From contig JAUCBJ010008526.1 of assembly GCA_032718475.1 (NCBI GenBank), positions 36,797 through 100,796 on the forward strand: a stretch of 64,000 nt of DNA. The letters are read 5' to 3'. Each line of letters starts with the position of its first letter. Within the stretch, counting starts at the first letter, position 1. Below the pieces are notes generated by a model. That model had not been told where the DNA came from, made no database searches, and saw only the letters and a list, made by a program, of their open reading frames with translations. Position numbers and translations under genes: made by a program. Below, in pieces: positions 14,001 to 27,140 of this stretch. The DNA comes from Nemertoderma westbladi. Lineage: Eukaryota; Xenacoelomorpha; Nemertodermatida; Nemertodermatidae.

Positions 14001-17000
14001 ATCATGGAGGCGTGGTAGAATGATGGAGACGTGGTAGAATGATGAAGACGTGGTAGAATGATGGAGACGTGGTAGAATGATGAAGACGTGGTAGAATGAT
14101 GTAGACGTGGTAGAATGATGGAGACGTGGTAGAATGATGGCGACGTGGTAGAATGATGGAGACGTGGTAGAATGATGAAAACGTGGTAGAATCATGGAGG
14201 CGTGGTAGAATGATGGAGACGTGGTAGAATGATGGAGACGTGGTAGAATGATAGAGACGTGGTAGAATGATGGAGACGTGGTAGAACATGGAGACGTGGT
14301 AGAATCATGGAGGCGTGGTAGAATCATGGAGACGTGGTAGAATCATGGAGGCGTGGTAGAATCATGGAGGCGTGGTAGAATCATGGAGACGTGGTAGAAT
14401 CATGGAGGCGTGGTAGAATGATGGAGACGTGGTAGAATGATGGAGACGTGGTAGAATGATGGAGACGTGGTAGAATGATGTAGACGTGGTAGAATGATGG
14501 AGACGTGGTAGAATCATGGAGGCGTGGTAGAATGATGGAGACGTGGTAGAATCATGGAGACGTGGTAGAATGATGGAGACGTGGTAGAATCATGGAGACG
14601 TGGTAGAATGATGGAGACGTGGTAGAATGATGGAGACGTGGTAGAATGATGGAGACGTGGTAGAATGATGGAGACGTGGTAGAATGATGGAGACGTGGTA
14701 GAATGATGTAGACGTGGTAAAATGATGGAGACGTGGTAGAATCATGGAGGCGTGGTAGAATGATGGAGACGTGGTAGAATCATGGAGACGTGGTAGAATC
14801 ATGGAGACGTGGTAGAATGATGGAGACGTGGTAGAATCATGGAGACGTGGTAGAATGATGGAGACGTGGTAGAATCATGGAGACGTGGTAGAATGATGGA
14901 GACGTGGTAGAATGATGGAGACGTGGTAGAATCATGGAGACGTGGTAGTATCATGGAGACGTGGTAGAATGATGGAGACGTGGTAGAATCATGGAGACGT
15001 GGTAGAATGATGGAGACGTGGTAGAATGATGGAGACGTGGTAGAATGATGGAGACGTGGTAGAATCATGGAGACGTGGTAGAATCATGGAGACGTGGTAG
15101 AATCATGGAGGCGTGGTAGAATGATGGAGACGTGGTAGAATGATGGAGACGTGGTAGAATGATGTAGACGTGGTAGAATGATGGAGACGTGGTAGAATGA
15201 TGGAGACGTGGTAGAATGATGTAGACGTGGTAGAATGATGGAGACGTGGTAGAATGATGGAGACGTGGTAGAATCATGGAAACGTGGTAGAATCATGGAG
15301 GCGTGGTAGAATGATGGAGACGTGGTAGAATGATGGAGACGTGGTAGAATGATGGAGACGTGGTAGAATGATGGAGACGTGGTAGAATCATGGAAACGTG
15401 GTAGAATCATGGAGGCGTGGTAGAATGATGGAGACGTGGTAGAATGATGTAGACGTGGTAGAATGATGGAGACGTGGTAGAATGATGTAGACGTGGTAGA
15501 ATGATGGAGACGTGGTAGAATGATGGAGACGTGGTAGAATGATGTAGACGTGGTAGAATGATGGAGACGTGGTAGAATGATGGAGACGTGGTAGAATCAT
15601 GGAAACGTGGTAGAATCATGGAGGCGTGGTAGAATGATGGAGACGTGGTAGAATGATGGAGACGTGGTAGAATGATGGAGACGTGGTAGAATGATGGAGA
15701 CGTGGTAGAATCATGGAGACGTGGTAGAATCATGGAGACGTGGTAGAATCATGGAGGCGTGGTAGAATGATGTAGACGTGGTAGAATGATGGAGACGTGG
15801 TAGAATGATGTAGACGTGGTAGAATGATGGAGACGTGGTAGAATGATGGAGACGTGGTAGAATCATGGAGGCGTGGTAGAATGATGGAGACGTGGTAGAA
15901 TGATGAAGACGTGGTAGAATGATGGAGACGTGGTAGAATGATGAAGACGTGGTAGAATGATGTAGACGTGGTAGAATGATGGAGACGTGGTAGAATGATG
16001 GCGACGTGGTAGAATGATGGAGACGTGGTAGAATGATGAAAACGTGGTAGAATCATGGAGGCGTGGTAGAATGATGGAGACGTGGTAGAATGATGGAGAC
16101 GTGGTAGAATGATAGAGACGTGGTAGAATGATGGAGACGTGGTAGAACATGGAGACGTGGTAGAATCATGGAGGCGTGGTAGAATCATGGAGACGTGGTA
16201 GAATCATGGAGGCGTGGTAGAATCATGGAGGCGTGGTAGAATCATGGAGACGTGGTAGAATCATGGAGGCGTGGTAGAATGATGGAGACGTGGTAGAATG
16301 ATGGAGACGTGGTAGAATGATGGAGACGTGGTAGAATGATGTAGACGTGGTAGAATGATGGAGACGTGGTAGAATCATGGAGGCGTGGTAGAATGATGGA
16401 GACGTGGTAGAATCATGGAGACGTGGTAGAATGATGGAGACGTGGTAGAATCATGGAGACGTGGTAGAATGATGGAGACGTGGTAGAATGATGGAGACGT
16501 GGTAGAATGATGGAGACGTGGTAGAATGATGGAGACGTGGTAGAATGATGGAGACGTGGTAGAATGATGTAGACGTGGTAAAATGATGGAGACGTGGTAG
16601 AATCATGGAGGCGTGGTAGAATGATGGAGACGTGGTAGAATCATGGAGACGTGGTAGAATCATGGAGACGTGGTAGAATGATGGAGACGTGGTAGAATCA
16701 TGGAGACGTGGTAGAATGATGGAGACGTGGTAGAATCATGGAGACGTGGTAGAATGATGGAGACGTGGTAGAATGATGGAGACGTGGTAGAATCATGGAG
16801 ACGTGGTAGTATCATGGAGACGTGGTAGAATGATGGAGACGTGGTAGAATCATGGAGACGTGGTAGAATGATGGAGACGTGGTAGATTGATGGAGACGTG
16901 GTAGAATGATGGAGACGTGGTAGAATCATGGAGACGTGGTAGAATCATGGAGACGTGGTAGAATCATGGAGGCGTGGTAGAATGATGGAGACGTGGTAGA

Positions 17001-19390
17001 ATGATGGAGACGTGGTAGAATGATGGAGACGTGGTAGAATCATGGAGACGTGGTAGAATCATGGAGACGTGGTAGAATCATGGAGACGTGGTAGAATGAT
17101 GGAGACGTGGTAGAATGATGGAGACGTGGTAGAATGATGGAGACGTGGTAGAATCATGGAGACGTGGTAGTATCATGGAGACGTGGTAGAATGATGGAGA
17201 CGTGGTAGAATCATGGAGACGTGGTAGAATGATGGAGACGTGGTAGAATGATGGAGACGTGGTAGAATCATGGAGACGTGGTAGAATGATGGAGACGTGG
17301 TAGAATGATGGAGACGTGGTAGAATCATGGAGACGTGGTAGTATCATGGAGACGTGGTAGAATGATGGAGACGTGGTAGAATCATGGAGACGTGGTAGAA
17401 TGATGTAGACGTGGTAGAATGATGGAGACGTGGTAGAATGATGTAGACGTGGTAGAATGATGGAGACGTGGTAGAATGATGGAGACGTGGTAGAATGATG
17501 GAGACGTGGTAGAATCATGGAGGCGTGGTAGAATGATGGAGACGTGGTAGAATCATGGAGACGTGGTAGAATGATGGAGACGTGGTAGAATCATGGAGAC
17601 GTGGTAGAATGATGGAGACGTGGTAGAATCATGGATACGTGGTAGAATGATGGAGACGTGGTAGAATGATGGAGACGTGGTAGAATGATGGAGACGTGGT
17701 AGAATGATGGAGACGTGGTAGAATGATGGAGACGTGGTAGAATGATGGAGACGTGGTAGAATGATGGAGACGTGGTAGAATGATGGAGACGTGGTAGAAT
17801 GATGGAGACGTGGTAGAATGATGTAGACGTGGTAGAATGATGGAGACGTGGTAGAATGATGGAGACGTGGTAGAATGATGGAGACGTGGTAGAATGATGT
17901 AGACGTGGTAGAATGATGGAGACGTGGTAGAATGATGTAGACGTGGTAGAATGATGGAGACGTGGTAGAATGATGGAGACGTGGTAGAATGATGGAGACG
18001 TGGTAGAATGATGGAGACGTGGTAGAATGATGTAGACGTGGTAGAATGATGGAGACGTGTAGAATGATGGAGACGTGTAGAATGATGGAGACGTGGTAGA
18101 ATCATGGAGACGTGGTAGAATGATGGAGACGTGGTAGAATGATGGAGACGTGGTAGAATCATGGAGACGTGGTAGAATCATGGAGACGTGGTAGAATGAT
18201 GGAGACGTGGTAGAATCATGGAGACGTGGTAGAATGATGGAGACGTGGTAGAATCATGGAGACGTGGTAGAATGATGGAGACGTGGTAGAATGATGGAGA
18301 CGTGGTAGAATGATGGAGACGTGGTAGAATGATGGAGACGTGGTAGAATGATGGAGACGTGGTAGAATGATGGAGACGTGGTAGAATCATGGAGACGTGG
18401 TAGAATCATGGAGACGTGGTAGAATGATGGAGACGTGGTAGAATCATGGAGACGTGGTAGAATGATGGAGACGTGGTAGAATCATGGAGACGTGGTAGAA
18501 TCATGGAGACGTGGTAGTATCATGGAGACGTGTAGAATGATGGAGACGTGTAGAATGATGGAGACGTGGTAGAATCATGGAGACGTGGTAGAATGATGGA
18601 GACGTGGTAGAATGATGGAGACGTGGTAGAATCATGGAGACGTGGTAGAATCATGGAGACGTGGTAGAATGATGGAGACGTGGTAGAATCATGGAGACGT
18701 GGTAGAATGATGGAGACGTGGTAGAATCATGGAGACGTGGTAGAATGATGGAGACGTGGTAGAATCATGGAGACGTGGTAGAATGATGGAGACGTGGTAG
18801 AATCATGGAGACGTGGTAGAATCATGGAGACGTGGTAGAATGATGGAGACGTGGTAGAATGATGGAGACGTGGTAGAATGATGGAGACGTGGTAGAATGA
18901 TGGAGACGTGGTAGAATGATGGAGACGTGGTAGAATGATGGAGACGTGGTAGAATCATGGAGACGTGGTAGAATGATGGAGACGTGGTAGAATGATGTAG
19001 ACGTGGTAGAATGATGGAGACGTGGTAGAATGATGGAGACGTGGTAGAATGATGTAGACGTGGTAGAATGATGGAGACGTGTAGAATGATGGAGACGTGG
19101 TAGAATCATGGAGACGTGGTAGAATGATGGAGACGTGGTAGAATGATGGAGACGTGGTAGAATCATGGAGACGTGGTAGAATGATGGAGACGTGGTAGAA
19201 TGATGGAGACGTGGTAGAATGATGGAGACGTGTAGAATGATGGAGACGTGGTAGAATCATGGAGACGTGGTAGAATGATGGAGACGTGGTAGAATGATGG
19301 AGACGTGGTAGAATGATGGAGACGTGGTAGAATGATGGAGACGTGGTAGAATGATGGAGCGTGGTAGAATGATGTAGACGTGGTAGAGTG
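11031..19390. repeat. 19-bp tandem array, about 440 copies
   Basis: An uninterrupted head-to-tail array of the 19-bp unit ggtagaatgatggagacgt. Recurrent variants are gat/cat, gga/gta, gac/ggc and aaac. Rare 18-bp units mark block boundaries: gatggagcgtgg at about 12320 and 13459, and gtagaacatgg at about 14285 and 16146. Because 19 leaves remainder 1 on division by 3 and the minus strand lacks stops, all three minus frames are open and give the same periodic peptide. These ORFs are artefacts. Blocks are duplicated at offsets of 1,139 and 1,861 bp. Confidence 0.97.
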
Positions 19391-19856
19391 ATGGATGATC
19401 ATTAGAATGCAATAATTTTTTAATATAAGCAGTTCTGGACTTTCAATTTTTTTAAATTGGTGTTTCTATTTCTACATCAGTAATAATATGTTTTTATAAG
19501 AACGGGGTAATTTTAAGGGAAATATTGTATTTTATTCCAAAATGATGACATTGTTATTATTGGCAGCTCGTTCTAACATTGTGTTCGCCTTTTATACCTA
19601 TAAAATTATAGAATTTACGGAAAATTTGGTCTTCAAAAGTATCATATAAATTGATTTGGTTTTAGTAACGTGGATATTTATAGCTTTGGAATAAAACTAC
19701 AATGATACTTGCTGTAAAGAGATTTATACAGTGAACTGAACCACATGGATCCATTTACACTCACTCATTACGCTCATTCTTATAATTAACCACTCGGATC
19801 AACAGACTGACTGTAAGTACTATTTTACACACAAGTATGTAAATAGTTAATACAAT
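19391..19856. other. Spacer between two satellite arrays
   Basis: AT-rich unique-looking DNA with no supported gene. A weakly matching outer extension of the next element's inverted repeat may start near 19800 (AGACTGACTGTAAGTACT). Confidence 0.5.
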
Positions 19857-22800
19857 GTAGTACTTGTATGGCATACATTTAGTATCAATATTCAATAATT
19901 TAATTAATACGAGTCCGATATTATTGATCGTTTTAAATGATTTTTGCAATGCTGAATTATTTCGATTGATATTATTGATCGATTTAAATAACAGTTGACT
20001 TATTTCAACCGATAATTATAGGTCGTATTAAATGTAGCTATTATTTCAGCTGATCTCGTGATGATTAACTTATCTGATTCTATCATAGCTATGGATTCTA
20101 TACATGCTTCACTACCGTACTGGTACCACTGTGCACTGTACAGCTGTACAGCTATACAGCTGTACCAGTACTTAATTCAGTATCTGAGTCAGCTGATCAC
20201 TTTAAATCGATCTATAATTTTAGGTGGAAATAATTCACTGTCAGCTGATCACATTTAATACGATCTATAATTTTAGGTGAAAATAATTCACTGTCAGCTG
20301 ATCATATTTAATACGACCTATAATTTTAGGTGGAAATAATTCACTGTCAGCTGATCACTTTTAATACGACCTATAATTTTAGGTGGAAATAATTCACTGT
20401 CAGTTGATCACATTTAATACGACCTATAATTTTAGGTGGAAATAATTCACTGTCAGTTGATCACATTTAATACGACCTATAATTTTAGGTGGAAATAATT
20501 CACTGTCAGCTGATCACATTTAATACGACCTATAATTTTAGGTGAAATAATTCACTGTCAGCTGATCACATTTAATACGACCTATAATTTTAGGTGGAAA
20601 TAATTCACTGTCAGCTGATCACATTTAATACGACCTATAATTTTAGGTGGAAATAATTCACTGTCAGCTGATCACATTTAATACGACCTATAATTTTAGG
20701 TGGAAATAATTCACTGTCAGCTGATCACATTTAATACGACCTATAATTTTAGGTGGAAATAATTCACTGTCAGCTGATCACATTTAATACGACCTATAAT
20801 TTTAGGTGGAAATAATTCACTGTCAGCTGATCAAATTTAATACGACCTATAATTTTAGGTGGAAATAATTCACTGTCAGCTGATCACTTTTAATACGACC
20901 TATAATTTTAGGTGGAATTAATTCACTGTCAGCTGATCACATTTAATACGACCTATAATTTTAGGTGGAAATAATTCACTGTCAGCTGATCACATTTAAT
21001 ACGACATATAATTTTAGGTGGAAATAATTCACTGTCAGCTGATCACATTTAATACGACCTATAATTTTAGGTGGAAATAATTCACTGTCAGCTGATCAAA
21101 TTTAATACGACCTATAATTATAGGTGGAAATAATTCACTGTCAGCTGATCACATTTAATACGACCTATAATTTTAGGTGGAAATAATTCACTGTCAGCTG
21201 ATCACATTTAATACGACCTATAATTTTAGGTGGAAATAATTCACTGTCAGCTGATCACATTTAATACGACCTATAATTTTAGGTGGAAATAATTCACTGT
21301 CAGCTGATCACTTTTAATACGACCTATAATTTTAGGTGGAAATAATTCACTGTCAGCTGATCAAATTTAATACGACCTATAATTTTAGGTGGAAATAATT
21401 CACTGTCAGCTGATCACATTTAATACGACCTATAATTTTAGGTGGAAATAATTCACTGTCAGCTGATCACTTTTAATACGACCTATAATTTTAGGTGGAA
21501 ATAATTCACTGTCAGTTGATCACATTTAATACGACCTATAATTTTAGGTGGAAATAATTCACTGTCAGCTGATCACATTTAATACGACCTATAATTTTAG
21601 GTGGAAATAATTCACTGTCAGCTGATCACATTTAATACGACCTATAATTTTAGGTGGAAATAATTAACTGTCAGCTGATCACTTTTAATACGACCTATAA
21701 TTTTAGGTGGAAATAATTCACTGTCAGTTGATCACATTTAATACGATCTATAATTTTAGGTGGAAATAATTCACTGTCAGCTGATCACTTTTAATACGAC
21801 CTATAATTTTAGGTGGAAATAATTCACTGTCAGCTGATCACATTTAATACGACCTATAATTTTAGGTGGAAATAATTAACTGTCAGCTGATCACTTTTAA
21901 TACGACCTATAATTTTAGGTGGAAATAATTCACTGTCAGCTGATCACATTTAATACGACCTATAATTTTAGGTGGAAATAATTAACTGTCAGCTGATCAC
22001 ATTTAATACGACCAATAATTATAGGTGGAAATAATTCACTGTCAGCTGATCAAATTTAATACGACCTATAATTTTAGGTGGAAATAATTCACTGTCAGCT
22101 GATCAAATTTAATACGACCTATAATTTTAGGTGGAAATAATTCACTGTCAGCTGATCACATTTAATACGACCTATAATTTTAGGTGGAAATAATTCACTG
22201 TCAGCTGATCACATTTAATACGACCTATAATTTTAGGTGGAAATAATTCACTGTCAGCTGATCAAATTTAATACGACCTATAATTTTAGGTGGAAATAAT
22301 TCACTGTCAGCTGATCACATTTAATACGACCTATAATTTTAGGTGGAAATAATTCACTGTCAGCTGATCACATTTAATACGACCTATAATTTTAGGTGGA
22401 AATAATTCACTGTCAGCTGATCACATTTAATACGACCTATAATTTTAGGTGGAAATAATTCACTGTCAGCTGATCAAATTTAATACGACCTATAATTTTA
22501 GGTGGAAATAATTCACTGTCAGCTGATCACTTTTAATACGACCTATAATTTTAGGTGGAATTAATTCACTGTCAGCTGATCACATTTAATACGACCTATA
22601 ATTTTAGGTGGAAATAATTCACTGTCAGCTGATCACATTTAATACGACCTATAATTTTAGGTGGAAATAATTCACTGTCAGCTGATCACATTTAATACGA
22701 CCAATAATTTTAGGTGGAAATAATTCACTGTCAGCTGATCACATTTAATACGACCTATAATTTTAGGTGGAAATAATTCACTGTCAGCTGATCACATTTA

Positions 22801-25800
22801 ATACGACCTATAATTTTAGGTGGAAATAATTCACTGTCAGCTGATCACATTTAATACGACCTATAATTTTAGGTGGAAATAATTCACTGTCAGCTGATCA
22901 AATTTAATACGACCTATAATTTTAGGTGGAAATAATTCACTGTCAGCTGATCACATTTAATACGACCTATAATTTTAGGTGGAAATAATTCACTGTCAGC
23001 TGATCACATTTAATACGACCTATAATTTTAGGTGGAAATAATTCACTGTCAGCTGATCACATTTAATACGACCTATAATTTTAGGTGGAAATAATTCACT
23101 GTCAGCTGATCACATTTAATACGACCTATAATTTTAGGTGGAAATAATTCACTGTCAGCTGATCACATTTAATACGACCTATAATTTTAGGTGGAAATAA
23201 TTCACTGTCAGCTGATCACATTTAATACGACCAATAATTTTAGGTGGAAATAATTCACTGTCAGCTGATCACATTTAATACGACCTATAATTTTAGGTGG
23301 AAATAATTCACTGTCAGCTGATCACATTTAATACGACCTATAATTTTAGGTGGAAATAATTCACTGTCAGCTGATCACATTTAATACGACCTATAATTTT
23401 AGGTGGAAATAATTCACTGTCAGCTGATCACATTTAATACGACCTATAATTTTAGGTGGAAATAATTCACTGTCAGCTGATCACATTTAATACGACCTAT
23501 AATTTTAGGTGGAAATAATTCACTGTCAGCTGATCACATTTAATACGACCTATACTTTTAGGTGGAAATAATTCACTGTCAGCTGATCACATTTAATACG
23601 ACCTATAATTTTAGGTGGAAATAATTCACTGTCAGCTGATCACATTTAATACGACCTATAATTTTAGGTGGAAATAATTCACTGTCAGCTGATCACATTT
23701 AATACGACCAATAATTTTAGGTGGAAATAATTCACTGTCAGCTGATCACATTTAATACGACCTATAATTTTAGGTGGAAATAATTCACTGTCAGCTGATC
23801 ACATTTAATACGACCTATAATTTTAGGTGGAAATAATTCACTGTCAGCTGATCACATTTAATACGACCAATAATTTTAGGTGGAAATAATTCACTGTCAG
23901 CTGATCACATTTAATACGACCTATAATTTTAGGTGGAAATAATTCACTGTCAGCTGATCACTTTTAATACGACCTATAATTTTAGGTGGAAATAATTAAC
24001 TGTCAGCTGATCACATTTAATACGACCTATAATTTTAGGTGGAAATAATTCACTGTCAGCTGATCACATTTAATACGACCTATAATTTTAGGTGGAAATA
24101 ATTCACTGTCAGCTGATCACATTTAATACGACCTATAATTTTAGGTGGAAATAATTCACTGTCAGCTGATCACATTTAATACGACCTATAATTTTAGGTG
24201 GAAATAATTCACTGTCAGCTGATCACTTTTAATACGACCTATAATTTTAGGTGGAAATAATTAACTGTCAGCTGATCACATTTAATACGACCTATAATTT
24301 TAGGTGGAAATAATTCACTGTCAGCTGATCACATTTAATACGACCTATAATTTTAGGTGGAAATAATTCACTGTCAGCTGATCACATTTAATACGACCTA
24401 TAATTTTAGGTGGAAATAATTCACTGTCAGCTGATCACATTTAATACGACCTATAATTTTAGGTGGAAATAATTCACTGTCAGCTGATCACATTTAATAC
24501 GACCTATAATTTTAGGTGGAAATAATTCACTGTCAGCTGATCACATTTAATACGACCAATAATTTTAGGTGGAAATAATTCACTGTCAGCTGATCACATT
24601 TAATACGACCTATAATTTTAGGTGGAAATAATTAACTGTCAGCTGATCACATTTAATACGACCAATAATTTTAGGTGGAAATAATTCACTGTCAGCTGAT
24701 CACATTTAATACGACCTATAATTTTAGGTGGAAATAATTCACTGTCAGCTGATCACATTTAATACGACCTATAATTTTAGGTGGAAATAATTCACTGTCA
24801 GCTGATCACATTTAATACGACCAATAATTTTAGGTGGAAATAATTCACTGTCAGCTGATCACATTTAATACGACCTATAATTTTAGGTGGAAATAATTAA
24901 CTGTCAGCTGATCACATTTAATACGACCAATAATTTTAGGTGGAAATAATTCACTGTCAGCTGATCACATTTAATACGACCTATAATTTTAGGTGGAAAT
25001 AATTCACTGTCAGCTGATCACATTTAATACGACCTATAATTTTAGGTGGAAATAATTCACTGTCAGCTGATCACATTTAATACGACCTATAATTTTAGGT
25101 GGAAATAATTCACTGTCAGCTGATCACATTTAATACGACCTATAATTTTAGGTGGAAATAATTCACTGTCAGCTGATCACATTTAATACGACCTATAATT
25201 TTAGGTGGAAATAATTAACTGTCAGCTGATCACATTTAATACGACCTATAATTTTAGGTGGAAATAATTCACTGTCAGCTGATCACATTTAATACGACCT
25301 ATAATTTTAGGTGGAAATAATTCACTGTCAGCTGATCACATTTAATACGACCTATAATTTTAGGTGGAAATAATTCACTGTCAGCTGATCACATTTAATA
25401 CGACCAATAATTTTAGGTGGAAATAATTCACTGTCAGCTGATCACATTTAATACGACCTATAATTTTAGGTGGAAATAATTCACTGTCAGCTGATCACAT
25501 TTAATACGACCTATAATTTTAGGTGGAAATAATTCACTGTCAGCTGATCACATTTAATACGACCTATAATTTTAGGTGGAAATAATTCACTGTCAGCTGA
25601 TCACATTTAATACGACCTATAATTTTAGGTGGAAATAATTCACTGTCAGCTGATCACATTTAATACGACCTATAATTTTAGGTGGAAATAATTCACTGTC
25701 AGCTGATCACATTTAATACGACCTATAATTTTAGGTGGAAATAATTCACTGTCAGCTGATCACATTTAATACGACCAATAATTTTGGGTGGAAATAATTC

Positions 25801-26718
25801 ACTGTCAGCTGATCACATTTAATACGACCTATAATTTTAGGTGGAAATAATTCACTGTCAGCTGATCACATTTAATACGACCTATAATTTTAGGTGGAAA
25901 TAATTCACTGTCAGCTGATCACATTTAATACGACCTATAATTTTAGGTGGAAATAATTCACTGTCAGCTGATCACATTTAATACGACCTATAATTTTAGG
26001 TGGAAATAATTCACTGTCAGCTGATCACATTTAATACGACCTATAATTTTAGGTGGAAATAATTCACTGTCAGCTGATCACATTTAATACGACCAATAAT
26101 TTTAGGTGGAAATAATTCACTGTCAGCTGATCACATTTAATACGACCTATAATTTTAGGTGGAAATAATTCACTGTCAGCTGATCAAATTTAATACGACC
26201 TATAATTTTAGGTGGAAGTAATTCACTGTCAGCTGATCACTTTTAATACGACCTATAATTTTAGGTGGAAATAATTAACTGTCAGCTGATCACATTTAAT
26301 ACGACCTATAATTTTAGGTGGAAATAATTAACTGTCAGCTGATCACATTTAATACGACCAATAATTTTAGGTGGAAATAATTAACTGTCAGCTGATCACA
26401 TTTAATACGACCTATAATTTTAGGTGGAAATAATTAACTGTCAGCTGATCACATTTAATACGACCAATAATTTTAGGTGGAAATAATTAACTGTCAGCTG
26501 ATCACATTTAATACGACCTATAATTTTAGGTGGAAATAATTAACTGTCAGCTGATCACATTTAATACGACCAATAATTTTAGGTGGAAATAATTCACTGT
26601 CTCATTTAAAACTACCTTATCGGTTGAAATAATTAAACTGTTATTTAAATCGATCAATAATATCGGACTCGTATTATATTATTGAATATTGATACTAAAT
26701 GTATGCCATAGTACTTGT
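19857..26718. mobile_element. Terminal-inverted-repeat element whose interior is a 53-bp satellite
   Basis: The left arm (about 19857-20022) and right arm (about 26612-26718) are inverted copies. Both contain GGCATACATTTAGTATCAAT, ATTCAATA, TACGAGTCCGATATTATTGA, TCGATTTAAATAACAGTT and ATTTCAACCGATA. The left arm carries an extra ~52 bp that partly duplicates its TATTATTGATCGATTTAAAT segment. Between the arms is nothing but satellite. This is the architecture of a MITE-like DNA transposon whose internal tandem repeat has expanded. No transposase and no clear target duplication were found. Confidence 0.7.
20170..26605. repeat. 53-bp satellite array, about 120 copies
   Basis: Each 53-bp unit contains TCACTGTCAGCTGATCACAT, TTAATACGACCTATAA and TTTTAGGTGGAAATAA. 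It holds the palindromes CAGCTG and TGATCA and the near-palindrome CCTATAATTTTAGG. Diagnostic variants (cac/caa/ctt after TGATCA; CCTATAA/CCAATAA; TTCACTG/TTAACTG) recur in patterned groups, suggesting block amplification. The last units at the right end preferentially carry TTAACTG. No coding potential. Confidence 0.97.
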
Positions 26719-27140
26719 GGGAAACATTATACTGCGAGTTTAATGATTATTTTATATATTATTTTCTATTAATTAGTATAATAATCCTACTTACTGTAGT
26801 CAATGTCTGTCTAACTATTTAAATGTTTATTCCTATACATTTCCACTTATTAGGATGACTTATAATATCAATAATTTGCCGATATGCAAAATGTTTTAGA
26901 TTATATTTATTATTTATAATAAATTAATCCAAAGATTGTTCACTACTTTGTTTATATCCATTTATAATAGTCAATGTACCAACCAACCATCTTGCTGACG
27001 TTACTTGCATCATATCACCGCCCAAAACCGCTAAAACGTGAGTGGATGTATGAGAAAGTTACTTATAAGGAAGTATGAGTGCGTATAAAATGGGTACGAG
27101 GTGATGTGTGGTACTGTGGGTGATATGAAAGTGACGAAAA
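26719..27140. other. Spacer between satellite arrays
   Basis: AT-rich DNA between the 53-bp and 25-bp arrays. TGACTACAGTAAGTAGGATT (minus strand, about 26785-26804) weakly resembles the outer left flank of the satellite element. No gene is seen. Confidence 0.5.

Noticed and set aside
11078-19402. Many minus-strand ORFs of 70-228 codons encoding ILPRLHHSTTSPSFYHV-type repeats
   Set aside because: They are forced by the 19-bp unit length and lack of stops; all three frames give the same peptide and starts are arbitrary.
20014-26605. Regular direct repeats resembling a CRISPR array
   Set aside because: Units are contiguous 53-mers with no unique spacers; this is eukaryotic satellite DNA.
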